This document shows positions 33,728-43,190 of a stretch of DNA of 64,000 nt, piece after piece. The notes below the pieces were generated by a model. It was not told the origin of the DNA and ran no database searches. It worked only from the letters and a program-made list of their open reading frames with translations. The stretch comes from Bizionia argentinensis JUB59 (GTDB taxonomy: Bacteria; Bacteroidota; Bacteroidia; Flavobacteriales; Flavobacteriaceae). The stretch's first letter is position 1; each line of letters begins with the position of its first letter. The position numbers were made by a program, and so were the translations under genes. The DNA is taken from the NCBI RefSeq assembly GCF_000224335.1, contig NZ_AFXZ01000002.1, positions 248,001 to 312,000 of the forward strand, given 5' to 3'.

Positions 33728-34797
33728 TGATATAAAAATGAATATATCATTAAAAAGCTCATAGTTACAGGTATAATAAAAGCTAAAAATACAAATATGG
33801 TAATTCCCCATTTCAGAATGCTTTTGCCCCAGCCTTGTTCATAAAAATTTTTCAGGGCGAATAATAGATACAACACTGAACATAATACCAGAAGCCAATC
33901 TATCCAGTTAGGGATTCTCCAAATAAAGCTAATTCCAATTACGGCGCTTAGTAATGTGAATAAAAACGAAAAGTAATAAAAGCTAAACACAAGATGATGC
34001 GTATAAGTTCCACGCTTTAAGTGTAAGATTTTCAAAATAAGGGCGAAAATAGGCAGAAGAAAAAACATAACTATTGGTATCATACTATAAAATGACATCA
34101 AAATACTAGAAGCTTTTTTAGATTTATAAAACTTCAACGATTGTGCATAAGCGCGTTTTGTAAAATAACCATCTGCATCGGTCATTCCCATTTTTTTATA
34201 TATTAGTTCATTTGGCGCGTCGATTTCAATTAAAGAGTCAAGTTTACGTTCTAATGATAAAAAGTTGTTAATGTCAAAATTCTCCAATTCCGCATTAGCT
34301 AAACTAGAATCTGTTTCAATACGCTTTAGATTAGATCTAATTTGTTTTCTATTATTAGACTCTCGTAGTTCACCTTTATTTAAGGAGTCTTTAAAAACTT
34401 CCACAATTTGAGATGGTCGTTTGGTCGAATTTTCTGAATGGTTTTTTTGAAACGCTTCAATTAAATTAGCATCTAATCGTTCCGCTTGGTCCTGCTCCAC
34501 AAAAGAGAACAAAAAGAAAAAGACCAAGGAGACAAAAAGATACATTTGTGCAGGATGTAAACACAACAAGCGCTTACCTTCTATGAATTTTATGGCTAGA
34601 AATCCCGGCCTAAATATGAGCGGAAAAAAACTTTTAAAAAAGCGCGCATCAAAAGAAAAATAATTACTTATTGTATTGTAAAATAAAACCTTAATTGTAA
34701 GCTTATCATTTCGTTTCTGACCACAATGCGGACAAAAAGCAAATGATTTATTGAAATTTACTTCACAATTTTTACAAGTATACTTACTATTCGTCAT
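33724..34797 (-). CDS. DUF3667 membrane protein with zinc ribbon
   Basis: A 357-residue protein with an N-terminal zinc-ribbon-like pair (CKNC at about 8-11 and CPHCGQKR at about 22-29). The DUF3667 signature follows, around FDARFFKSFFPLIFRPGFLA and the YLFVSLVFFFLFSF helix. A charged soluble segment spans about 100-215, and four or so further hydrophobic helices come after it. The family is common in Bacteroidota and has no known function. Its stop codon overlaps that of uvrA by two bases of a shared TTAA. A weak TAGATTTA box lies at 34815-34822 on this strand. Confidence 0.87.
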   Translation of the reverse strand: MTNSKYTCKNCEVNFNKSFAFCPHCGQKRNDKLTIKVLFYNTISNYFSFDARFFKSFFPLIFRPGFLAIKFIEGKRLLCLHPAQMYLFVSLVFFFLFSFVEQDQAERLDANLIEAFQKNHSENSTKRPSQIVEVFKDSLNKGELRESNNRKQIRSNLKRIETDSSLANAELENFDINNFLSLERKLDSLIEIDAPNELIYKKMGMTDADGYFTKRAYAQSLKFYKSKKASSILMSFYSMIPIVMFFLLPIFALILKILHLKRGTYTHHLVFSFYYFSFLFTLLSAVIGISFIWRIPNWIDWLLVLCSVLYLLFALKNFYEQGWGKSILKWGITIFVFLAFIIPVTMSFLMIYSFLYH

Positions 34798-35346
34798 GAG
34801 GTTTTATTGATTTCTAAATCTATAAAAAAGAAACCGTTTTATCAGAACTATTAAGTATTCAAAATCAATGATTTATGTTTTCGACTAAACAATTTATTAA
34901 ATCAAACATCAAAGCGTAAGCCGATATGTTCATGAATAAGTAAAATATAAACCCTAATAAGATAGAAAACACGTGCCTTTATTTAAAAAATGGTAAATAG
35001 GATTGAAAACTATAACTGTAAACCAAATTATCAGTTAAAAAGATTTAGTTAAACCGTTTGATAATATGTGTCAAATTTGTGATACACTTTGCTTTTGTAT
35101 ACATCATATATCAGGAAATCACCATAATATTAATAATTCAGAAGACTTTTATTCCGACAAATTAAATGAGACTAAAAAAGTGCAAATCAACGCCTTAATA
35201 AGGTTTAAGAAGTAAAGTTTAAATTTTTAAATCTTATTAGCTTTGTTCAAAATCGTAAATAATAAAATTAGATTTTCCGCAATTTTCTTTTGAGATATAA
35301 TTATTTAAAACTGACTGTCAACACATTAGATGTCTCTGTCTGTTTT
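34798..35346 (+). other. long AT-rich spacer upstream of a sigma-54-like promoter
   Basis: About 550 bases without a plausible gene on either strand. Enhancer-binding proteins of sigma-54 promoters usually bind 80-200 bases upstream, so this spacer could hold such sites. I find no clear tandem palindromes in it. Confidence 0.4.
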
Positions 35347-35362
35347 TGGCACGTTGTTTGTT
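35347..35362 (+). promoter_or_regulatory. sigma-54 (RpoN) -24/-12 promoter candidate
   Basis: TGGCACGTTGTTTGTT, compared with the sigma-54 consensus TGGCACG-N4-TTGCW. Every fixed base matches except the -12 C (T here), and the spacing is exact. It lies 35 bases before ATG 35398, and no TAnnTTTG box lies between. Confidence 0.65.
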
Positions 35363-35397
35363 TATAACAAATGAGTTTAATTTAATACACTACAATT

Positions 35398-36540
35398 ATG
35401 AAACAGTTAGCATATTTTCTTTCGGTACTATTTTTATCGAGTACAGCAGTCATGGCAAGCACAAGTGAAACACCTAGTGCGGAATCCCATGCAAACAATT
35501 ATAGAGGTTATGGTAATAATTTTATTTTTGTTGAAGGTGGAATTGAATTTTCCGTATTCCCAGATGGTCAGTTTGATTTTCATATGGCCAATTACACGAA
35601 TAATATGAACATATCGGTAAACAGATCTAACGTGAATATTAGTTTTAACACTGGATATGATTACAATGCTTATGTTCAATATGATGAATTTGGTGCCATT
35701 GTTCAAATTGAGCATGTACCTGTTTATTACGATTATTACGGTCGCGTAGTGCGTGTTGGGGATGTACGCATCAGTTATAATAACTTTGGTTATTTAACCC
35801 GTATTGGTGGATTATATGTACACTATAACCGTCATAACCATTTTAGTCATTATACTGGATACATAAACCCGTATAACCGCGGATATGTTTACAGACCATG
35901 GCACCAGTATTATGTTGTTCCTGTGCATAAATACCGTGTGGTTTACACAACACCATACAGACAACATTATGCACCTGTTAGACATAGATATACCAATGCG
36001 TATACGAATAATAACAGACGTTCAACAGCCGTGGCAAATCGCAGAGGAAACACCGTTTCAAGAAACCAAGAGTTGGCAACGCGTACTCCAAACAGACGAG
36101 GGAAAGGTGTATCCCAGCAAACTTCTAGAAGAAATTCAATGGATAATGTAAGTAGAAACACAACATCTAAACGTGCAAATACGACGCAAACACCACGTTC
36201 TAATAGAAATAGTAATGCTTCTAGAGCACCACAAACGCGAAATAGAACCAACAGTGTAACAAGAAATACGACGCCTAGATCTTCAACCGCTACACAAGAG
36301 TCAAGACCAAAGCGAATTGAGAATACGATAGGTTCTAGAAACTCTAAAAGAGAAGTATCAACGCGCAATAAGGAAAGAAAAAACACACGAAGTAGTTCAG
36401 TAAGAAAGCCCTCTGAAAAAAGAATTCAAAATAATTTGAGAAATAGAAATCCAAATGTGGTTAATTCTCGTACATATAGCAAAGAAAGAAATACTACCAG
36501 TAATTCTAGAGAGAATAACTCTGGTAGAAGAAGAAATTAA
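35398..36540 (+). CDS. secreted protein with YD-like repeats and Arg/Asn/Ser/Thr-rich disordered tail
   Basis: A 380-residue exported protein. The signal peptide is MKQLAYFLSVLFLSSTAVMA. Residues about 38-150 are beta-rich and contain three short repeats of the form Y(D/N)xxG-hydrophobic-x-x-I: YDEFGAIVQI, YDYYGRVVRV, YNNFGYLTRI. Residues 150-190 are Tyr/His-rich. From about residue 195 to the end the sequence is low-complexity, dominated by Arg, Asn, Ser and Thr, and strongly basic. I do not recognise a named family. It stands alone, behind a sigma-54-like promoter. The tail could bind DNA, polysaccharide or other polyanions outside the cytoplasm, but that is inference. Confidence 0.8.
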   Translation: MKQLAYFLSVLFLSSTAVMASTSETPSAESHANNYRGYGNNFIFVEGGIEFSVFPDGQFDFHMANYTNNMNISVNRSNVNISFNTGYDYNAYVQYDEFGAIVQIEHVPVYYDYYGRVVRVGDVRISYNNFGYLTRIGGLYVHYNRHNHFSHYTGYINPYNRGYVYRPWHQYYVVPVHKYRVVYTTPYRQHYAPVRHRYTNAYTNNNRRSTAVANRRGNTVSRNQELATRTPNRRGKGVSQQTSRRNSMDNVSRNTTSKRANTTQTPRSNRNSNASRAPQTRNRTNSVTRNTTPRSSTATQESRPKRIENTIGSRNSKREVSTRNKERKNTRSSSVRKPSEKRIQNNLRNRNPNVVNSRTYSKERNTTSNSRENNSGRRRN

Positions 36541-36558
36541 AATTTTGGTTGGTTAGTT

Positions 36559-36607
36559 AGAAAGTCCCATGAATTGTATGCCTAAAAGCTACACCGTGGG
36601 ATTTTCT
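36559..36607. terminator. long-loop hairpin between convergent genes
   Basis: An 11-bp stem AGAAAGTCCCA / TGGGATTTTCT with one G-T wobble and a 27-base loop. It touches the stop codon of the reverse flippase gene. It is a probable shared terminator. Confidence 0.6.
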
Positions 36608-38067
36608 CATTTTAAATGTTTTAGAATCTTATTGATAAGATGCGATATGTCTTCAGAAAAATCTAATACATATACCACTGTCCCATAAAAAATGGCAACT
36701 AGTAAAGCTTTTAGTCCAATATTTATAATTGGATGCCAAGGGAAGTCCCAAAAATAAAACGCTCCTAAACTAACTAAAATAAGTAGTAAAACCTTAACGG
36801 TTGTAGATGTAAATGGCTGCATTTTTAATTTGGTTTTTACAAACCATAATTTAGCTATATTGTAAGTAGAAATAGCTAAAAAAGTAGCAAAAGCAGCGCC
36901 ATTTATACCATATAGCGGAATAAATACCATATTTAAAACGATGGTTGTTACCGCCAGAAGCACACCTAAAACTAACACCATTCGGTAATAATCACTATTA
37001 AATAAAATAGCATTATTATTCCCCAATAAACTATCGGTAAGTTTAGATAAACTAATTATAAAAACCACGACAAGTCCATCGGCATAATTCTCATTGATAA
37101 CTTCGTACAATTCATTGATATTCAAAATAATCATCAGAAAAATAAAACCGCTGATAATGAATAAATTTAAAGAACTTTTCTTATAAAGATCTTTCAAGCC
37201 TATTCTATCCTTTTCGTTTAGTAATTTAGCTGTTAGTGGACTAATAATTTGATGCATAGAGCGACTAGGAACACCAATAACAGACGCAATATAAATAGCC
37301 ACACCATAATAAGCCACATATTCCATAGTCAAGTAACGATTCAACATAATTTTGTCGACTTCTAAAATTACATTGGCAACCGATCCCGCTATTATAATTA
37401 ATGATGTATATTTTAAAACTGATGAAAGATTGGTGATTTTAGTTGTATTAAAAGACGGAAATCGCAAGCTGTAAGCGTATAATTTCATGATAACCATTCG
37501 AACAACGTAAACACCAGTCAATCCATAAATTAGCTGCTGTACATCAATATAATCTAAATACAGAAAAAATAACAGAATCATGGTTCCAACTCTGTGGAAA
37601 ACCTCTTTCATGAAATTGCCAAAAACACTCTGCATTTGTACGCGTGACCAAGCATAAAACACTTCGAAATATGAGAATGACACCGCTGAAATAAATATGA
37701 GCCACACATAATCTTCTACAATGGGATTATTACCAACCAGCCACGAACTAATTAAATCAAAAGCAAAATAGCCAATTATAGTTGCGGGAATAATAATTGC
37801 TAAAGGTAAAAATAGCATCAATATTAAAAAGCTGTTTTGTGATTGACGTGTTTTATAAGTTGAATAGAATTTGATAATTGTATTATGAACACCAAATGCC
37901 AGAATAGGCATCATAACATTAGCAGTAGAAAAAATATAAGTTATCAATCCGAAGTATTCGTCACTAATAAATTCAGTAAATAAAAATAATACATTTATCG
38001 CACCCAATCCGAAACCTAGATAGGTGATAATCGTGTTTTTTATGGATTGGTTGGCAACGACTCCCAT
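36607..38067 (-). CDS. polysaccharide biosynthesis (Wzx-like) flippase
   Basis: A 486-residue inner-membrane protein with about 12-14 hydrophobic helices, of the polysaccharide-synthesis/MATE-like flippase family. The start SIKNTIITYLGFGLGAINVLFLF is typical. Also typical are DKIMLNRYLTMEYVAYYGVAIYIA in the middle and LGNNNAILFNSDYYR with PLYGINGAAFATFLA in the second half. Such proteins move lipid-linked glycans across the membrane. The ATG directly abuts the stop of the GT4 gene upstream, so it is the last gene of the YfhO-GT4 operon. Confidence 0.9.
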   Translation of the reverse strand: MGVVANQSIKNTIITYLGFGLGAINVLFLFTEFISDEYFGLITYIFSTANVMMPILAFGVHNTIIKFYSTYKTRQSQNSFLILMLFLPLAIIIPATIIGYFAFDLISSWLVGNNPIVEDYVWLIFISAVSFSYFEVFYAWSRVQMQSVFGNFMKEVFHRVGTMILLFFLYLDYIDVQQLIYGLTGVYVVRMVIMKLYAYSLRFPSFNTTKITNLSSVLKYTSLIIIAGSVANVILEVDKIMLNRYLTMEYVAYYGVAIYIASVIGVPSRSMHQIISPLTAKLLNEKDRIGLKDLYKKSSLNLFIISGFIFLMIILNINELYEVINENYADGLVVVFIISLSKLTDSLLGNNNAILFNSDYYRMVLVLGVLLAVTTIVLNMVFIPLYGINGAAFATFLAISTYNIAKLWFVKTKLKMQPFTSTTVKVLLLILVSLGAFYFWDFPWHPIINIGLKALLVAIFYGTVVYVLDFSEDISHLINKILKHLK

Positions 38068-39345
38068 TTATAATAATTCCGCTAGTGTTTTAGTTAATGC
38101 TTTCCGACTGTATTTTTGCAGTCCTATCCCGTGAGATTCTAAAGCCCCTTTTTTATAAGCATCAAAATGTGCTTGTATCTGAAGTTTTAGAGCATCGTAA
38201 TCGGCATATTTAAAGTAAGTACCTGTGTTTGTTTCTTTTAAAATTTCAGCCACATCCGACCCGTCAGGGCCGAGCGCTATAATTGGTCTTTCAGAAACCA
38301 TATATTCAAATAACTTCCCAGGAATAATACAGCGTGTATCTGGTGAATTTATTTCAATTAACAATAACACTTGTGATTTTTTTTGAAATATAATAGCCTC
38401 TTCATGTGACACATAACCTATTTTATTTAAATAATTACTTAAATTATATTTCTCAATAGATTTCAGAATATCTTCACTCACAAAACCTATTAAATTGAGT
38501 TTAAAATCTTTTGCAAAGTCCATGTTTTCAGCAATCAAATCACTTAAAACTTGCCATAATATTACTGGATTACGTTTAGACAATAAGGAACCTATATGTG
38601 CTAAAGTAAAAGATGAATCTAATGCTGGTTTAGCTATATGATTTACATCATAACCATTGGTAATAACAGAAATAGGTTTATCTGTTTTCGTTTTAAATTC
38701 CGCTTTCGTAACATGACTAGTTACTAATATTCTATCCGCTGTATTCAGGACATCGCGTTCTAATTGCAGATGCTTATTTTTAGCACTTTTCGTGAGCTTT
38801 AATTGTTTGTGGTACCCAATAGTTGTCCAGGGGTCTCTAAAATCTGCTAACCAATTTACATTAAGTTTCTTTTTAAGTTGTAAGCCAATTAAATGCAAAC
38901 TATGAGGCGGCCCTGTAGTTATAACCGTATCTATACCTTCATTTTTAATATAATTTTCCAAAAAAACTACAGAAGGTTTCACCCAACTTTTACGCGCATC
39001 AGGAATAAAAAAATTACCGCGAATAAAAAGCAGTGACTTCTCTAAAGCCGACTGTTTTTCGTCACTTGTAATAATGCCTTTACTAATAGTGTCGGTTTTC
39101 TTTTTCGAAAACAAACCTGCTAATTTATAAGGTTCTGAAATGGGTTGTTTAATAATGGTTAATGATTCCGATACTTCGGAAAGTAAACTCTCGTCAACAA
39201 TGGGATAATTCGGATTTTCAGGAATATAAACAATAGGTTCTATATTAAAATCAGGTAAATATTTTATAAATTTCAACCAACGTTGAACACCAGGCCCACC
39301 CGCTGGTGGCCAGTAATACGAAACAATAAGTACCTTTTTACGCAC
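38068..39345 (-). CDS. GT4-type glycosyltransferase
   Basis: About 425 residues with the GT-B fold pattern of family 4. The N-terminus is RKKVLIVSYYWPPAGGPGVQRW. The nucleotide-binding half carries FTLAHIGSLLSKRNP and the late CIIPGKLFEYMVSERPIIALG with the EX7E-like region. The frame runs nine codons upstream to a TTG (39372) inside the YfhO gene, but GTG 39345, one base after the YfhO stop, gives the usual family start and is preferred. It is part of the reverse operon DUF4834-YfhO-GT4-flippase, so it likely builds a surface glycan. Donor and acceptor unknown. Confidence 0.88.
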   Translation of the reverse strand: MRKKVLIVSYYWPPAGGPGVQRWLKFIKYLPDFNIEPIVYIPENPNYPIVDESLLSEVSESLTIIKQPISEPYKLAGLFSKKKTDTISKGIITSDEKQSALEKSLLFIRGNFFIPDARKSWVKPSVVFLENYIKNEGIDTVITTGPPHSLHLIGLQLKKKLNVNWLADFRDPWTTIGYHKQLKLTKSAKNKHLQLERDVLNTADRILVTSHVTKAEFKTKTDKPISVITNGYDVNHIAKPALDSSFTLAHIGSLLSKRNPVILWQVLSDLIAENMDFAKDFKLNLIGFVSEDILKSIEKYNLSNYLNKIGYVSHEEAIIFQKKSQVLLLIEINSPDTRCIIPGKLFEYMVSERPIIALGPDGSDVAEILKETNTGTYFKYADYDALKLQIQAHFDAYKKGALESHGIGLQKYSRKALTKTLAELL

Positions 39346-39346
39346 A

Positions 39347-41758
39347 CTAGTCAGTTTTACGTTTAAATACAAAATACAAACCTCCTAAACATAGTAATCC
39401 AAAAATAACGGAACTCGCCAACGCAATATTCCCGCCTTTTTGAATGACTTGCGGTTCAAACTTAAATTCAATGGTATGTTTTCCTGCTGGAATATTCATG
39501 GCTCGCAACACATAATTTACACGTGTATGCGGTGTTAATTCTCCATCTATATAAGCATTCCAACCCTTGCTATAATATATTTCAGAGAATACTGCAAAAC
39601 CATCAACAGAAGATTCCGATTGGTATTTTAGATAATTTGGCTTATACACTTCAACGTTAATACTTGCTGTTGAATCTTTTGGAAATTTTTTACTATTCAC
39701 ACCTTTCATGGATGTTATAGCATTTTGTTTGGTGTTTAAACTATCGAGTTTTAGTATTTCATTATTTGCATCATTCACCTGCTCTAAACTACTAATAAAC
39801 CAAGCATTGCCATTCGCATCAGTATTGGTATAAGGGAAAATGGTACCATCCTCTTCTTGAGCGATTATGTATTTGGTGTTCAACATATTCAATACGTTGA
39901 TGTTATTTTGCGAAATATGAAAATCAAATAATTCATTAAAACGCTTCAACTTGGCTGCATGATAACCAGAAATAGAATTGTGAAAGTACGATGCGCGGGC
40001 ACCACCAGAAGCTAAATCGAATACACGGAAGTGACCTTTGTCCTTCTGAATTTCCAAATCGGCTGAATTGGCCTTGTATGGCTTATTAACTTCAATAGAC
40101 GATACGAAATTATCATTATTCACATAACGTCTGTCTACGCCCACTAAATCGAAAACTATTAAACCAGCAAAAATGATAATCACCAATTTTTCGGATAGTT
40201 TCTCTTTAAGGAACATAAATATAGTTCCAGCAGAAAGCACTACTAAAATCAATGTTCGTAAGGTATCTTGCGTGAAAAATGCCTTTCTATCTTTAATGAC
40301 AGCATCAATAAATGGTGGGCCGTAATTTTGACGGTAATAACCATCATTTACACCCACAAAATTAAATAACGAAGATTTAAACAGTAAAAAAACCACAGCT
40401 AAACCAGCAGTAATCATTGCGGTATATTTTAAGGCTTTTAGTTTTTCTTCTTGTTTTTCCAGTGGATCAAATAAGCGTACCAACCCAAAAATGGCTAGAA
40501 TTGGAATACATAATTCCAAAATTACTTGAATAGAACTCACCGCTCTAAATTTATTATACATGGGTACAAAATCGATAAAGAAATCGGTTAAAAAACCAAG
40601 GTTCTTACCATAAGAAAGCAATAAGGATAACACCGTACCTCCGACTAACCACCATTTCAAGCGACCTTTTACTAAAAACAAAGCCAGTACAAACAAAAAT
40701 AATACGACTGCTCCAATATAAGCAGGCGCCTCAACAATAGTTTGGTCTCCCCAATAAGTTGGTGTATTTTTCACTTGCTCCATAGCCTGAAGTGGCGATG
40801 CACCAAGACCTAAAAAGTACTCATAAGATGCCGATTCTTTTCCAACATCCTCACGGCTTCCACCACCTAGAAAACGAGGAATATATAAGTTAAAAGTTTC
40901 TAAAATACCGTAACTGTATTCGGTAATATAATCTTTGTCTAGTCCCGAAGTAATTTCTTTTGGAGAACCATCGGTGTTTATAGTTAAATCGCTTTTACTA
41001 CGTGTACTTTCTGCGGCATATTCTTGCGTTGCTAGAATGTTTGTGGCATTTAGACCTAAAGCCAAAACAACGGCAACCACCATGATACCGACTGATTTAA
41101 AATAATGAGGTAATAATTGTTTTTTATAAGCATCTATAAAATATGCAATACCTAAAATGACCACTAAAAACATAAGGTAGTAAGTCATTTGGAAATGATT
41201 CGCCACCAATTCCAAAGCCATAGCGACGGTAGTCAATAAAAAGCCAATAATGTACTTTTTTCTAAAAGTTAGAATAATACCGCTTAACACTAGCGGCATA
41301 TATGCAATGGCATGTGCTTTACTATTATGACCAACACCGAGAATAATTATTAAATACGTGGAAAAACCAAAAGCCAAGGCTCCTAAAGCGGCTAACTTAA
41401 AGTCAACCTTTAGTGTAATTAACAGTATGTAAAATCCTATAAAATAAAGGAATAAGTAATCCGCAGGTCTTGGTAAAAAACGCAGCGTCAAATCGAGTTT
41501 CTTAATATAGTTATGCGGGTATTTAGCACCTAATTGATAAGTTGGCATACCACCAAAAGCACTATTGGTCCAATAGGTTTCTTCGCCAGTATCGGCTTTA
41601 AAATCCTTTTGCTGCTGCGCCATCCCGATATAGTGTTTTATATCGCTTTGATAAATTTCCTTACCTTTTAAAACTGGGCTGAAATAAGCTAATGAAATAC
41701 TAATAAAGCCTACTAATACAAGAATATGAGGCAGGCATTTTTTTACTGAAAATTGCAT
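39347..41758 (-). CDS. YfhO-family membrane protein
   Basis: An 803-residue inner-membrane protein with about a dozen hydrophobic segments, then a periplasmic C-terminal beta domain (about 560-775) and a last helix. The conserved early loop YQSDIKHYIGMAQQQ, the TYWTNSAFGGMPTYQ segment and GVGHNSKAHAIAYMP are recognised YfhO features. Family members are thought to be GT-C-like enzymes that glycosylate lipoteichoic acid in Firmicutes; in Bacteroidota the substrate is unknown. It lies 29 bases after the DUF4834 gene and next to the GT4 and flippase genes, suggesting a joint role in a surface glycan. Confidence 0.92.
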   Translation of the reverse strand: MQFSVKKCLPHILVLVGFISISLAYFSPVLKGKEIYQSDIKHYIGMAQQQKDFKADTGEETYWTNSAFGGMPTYQLGAKYPHNYIKKLDLTLRFLPRPADYLFLYFIGFYILLITLKVDFKLAALGALAFGFSTYLIIILGVGHNSKAHAIAYMPLVLSGIILTFRKKYIIGFLLTTVAMALELVANHFQMTYYLMFLVVILGIAYFIDAYKKQLLPHYFKSVGIMVVAVVLALGLNATNILATQEYAAESTRSKSDLTINTDGSPKEITSGLDKDYITEYSYGILETFNLYIPRFLGGGSREDVGKESASYEYFLGLGASPLQAMEQVKNTPTYWGDQTIVEAPAYIGAVVLFLFVLALFLVKGRLKWWLVGGTVLSLLLSYGKNLGFLTDFFIDFVPMYNKFRAVSSIQVILELCIPILAIFGLVRLFDPLEKQEEKLKALKYTAMITAGLAVVFLLFKSSLFNFVGVNDGYYRQNYGPPFIDAVIKDRKAFFTQDTLRTLILVVLSAGTIFMFLKEKLSEKLVIIIFAGLIVFDLVGVDRRYVNNDNFVSSIEVNKPYKANSADLEIQKDKGHFRVFDLASGGARASYFHNSISGYHAAKLKRFNELFDFHISQNNINVLNMLNTKYIIAQEEDGTIFPYTNTDANGNAWFISSLEQVNDANNEILKLDSLNTKQNAITSMKGVNSKKFPKDSTASINVEVYKPNYLKYQSESSVDGFAVFSEIYYSKGWNAYIDGELTPHTRVNYVLRAMNIPAGKHTIEFKFEPQVIQKGGNIALASSVIFGLLCLGGLYFVFKRKTD

Positions 41759-41787
41759 GAAATCGGATTAATCAATTAAAGCGAAAA

Positions 41788-42084
41788 TTAATCAATTTCT
41801 TCGTAATCTACATATTCGCCAACGTTTTTATTTGAAGTATTTGATTCCGGTACTTTTCCAATAACTGTTTCCCCTTCTTTTTGGGAAGGTTGTTGCTGAT
41901 TTTGCTTTTGTTTCTGTTGAAATTGTTGTCCGAACTGTTGGCCAAATTTAGCCTCTGCTTTTTTTGCGACATAGCGCATTAAAGCAGGCGCAAACAAACG
42001 GGTTAAAATTTTCATACCATACCAAACTAACAATATGATTAAAATTGTTTTAATTAAGCCCGTAAAAGATGCGTGATGTAGCAT
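41788..42084 (-). CDS. DUF4834 family small membrane protein
   Basis: A 98-residue protein with one hydrophobic helix (about 10-30), the LVWYGMKILTRLFAPALMRY stretch that characterises DUF4834, then a Gln/Lys-rich low-complexity segment (about 45-70) and an acidic end (EYVDYEEID). The family is found next to yfhO in flavobacteria, as here. No function is known; it is probably a membrane-associated partner of the operon. Confidence 0.85.
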   Translation of the reverse strand: MLHHASFTGLIKTILIILLVWYGMKILTRLFAPALMRYVAKKAEAKFGQQFGQQFQQKQKQNQQQPSQKEGETVIGKVPESNTSNKNVGEYVDYEEID

Positions 42085-42162
42085 ATTCTTAATTTTTTAC
42101 AAAAATACAATTCTTATCCATTTAAATTAGCTCCTAATTACTTAAAAAAAATATAAAATATC

Positions 42163-42170
42163 TATATTTG
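42163..42170 (+). promoter_or_regulatory. TAnnTTTG -7 box
   Basis: TATATTTG, full consensus, 17 bases before ATG 42188. Confidence 0.55.
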
Positions 42171-42187
42171 ACTTTAATGACAGACTT

Positions 42188-43168
42188 ATGAAATCTATTA
42201 AATCCTTTTTATTTCTACTTGTTTCGCTTTCAGCGCTTTACTCGCATGCGCAATATACAGATGTAATAAATTCTAACCGACCGGGTGTTTCTCGTAGCGC
42301 ATTTTCTGTTGGAACCAATGTGGTTCAATTTGAAGTGGGACCTTATATATTAAATGAAAATCATAACCTTTTAAATAGAGAAGATAAAAGCTTTGGCGCA
42401 GATTTCGCTGTTCGATATGGCTTGCTTTTTCCACAATTAGAACTAAATGTTGAAGGAACATTTCAATCTACCGATCGCTCATACACAGGAATTGTTGACA
42501 ATGAAGAATCTTTTAGTAATTTTAAAACCTTAACGGTTGGTGCTAAATATTTGATTTATGATCCCTATAAAAATGCGGGTGAAGAAAAACCTAATGTTAG
42601 AAGTTGGAAAGCCAACCAAGCTTTTAAATGGAAGCAATTAATTCCAGCCATTGCCATATATGCTGGCGCTAATTACGACCCGAAAGATAACCCATTTACA
42701 GCACCTGGTGTTGAAGGATTTAGCCCTAAAGTAATGGCAGCTACTCAAAACAATTTTTCTAGTGGTTGGGTATTTGTTACCAACTTTATTTTAGATAGAA
42801 TTGGAACCGACCAATCGGATTTCTCATATATTTTAACCCTTACAAAATCTGTTACCGATCAATGGGTTCTATTTGGAGAAACTCAAGGCATTAGTAGCGA
42901 TTTTTATGCGGATAACCTTATTCGATTTGGAGGTGCTTACCTTATGAATAAAAATTTCCAACTTGATACTGCTTTAACATTTAACACTAAAGACACACCT
43001 AGTGTTTTAGGTTTAACCATTGGTGCATCGTACCGATTGGATTTTCATAAAGATAAAGAAAGAAACAACGGGACCTCTGCGAAAGAAGAGCTTGAACGTC
43101 GTGAAAACAAATCGCGAGGAAAAGATAAAGACAAGCGCGAAAAACAAGAAACCGATTTTGATGATTAA
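42188..43168 (+). CDS. outer-membrane transporter-like protein (Phenol_MetA_deg type)
   Basis: A 326-residue exported protein with signal peptide residues 1-21 (ending SHA-Q). A body of alternating strands follows, beginning TDVINSNRPGVSRSAFSVGTNVVQFEVG, the usual opening of the PF13557-like 'putative MetA pathway of phenol degradation' barrels. The barrel ends near residue 290 (LGLTIGASYRLDF). The last 35 residues are a very charged Lys/Glu/Arg tail, longer than I would expect for a barrel end. It shares a transcript with the GNAT-fold gene 22 bases downstream. Function unknown. Confidence 0.75.
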   Translation: MKSIKSFLFLLVSLSALYSHAQYTDVINSNRPGVSRSAFSVGTNVVQFEVGPYILNENHNLLNREDKSFGADFAVRYGLLFPQLELNVEGTFQSTDRSYTGIVDNEESFSNFKTLTVGAKYLIYDPYKNAGEEKPNVRSWKANQAFKWKQLIPAIAIYAGANYDPKDNPFTAPGVEGFSPKVMAATQNNFSSGWVFVTNFILDRIGTDQSDFSYILTLTKSVTDQWVLFGETQGISSDFYADNLIRFGGAYLMNKNFQLDTALTFNTKDTPSVLGLTIGASYRLDFHKDKERNNGTSAKEELERRENKSRGKDKDKREKQETDFDD

Positions 43169-43190
43169 ATAATTTGATGCGGAAAGATTC

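Noticed and set aside
35967-36386. A 139-codon ORF on the minus strand inside the basic secreted protein gene
   Set aside because: It is a shadow of the Arg/Asn-rich coding strand; the product is compositionally odd and has no promoter or plausible start.
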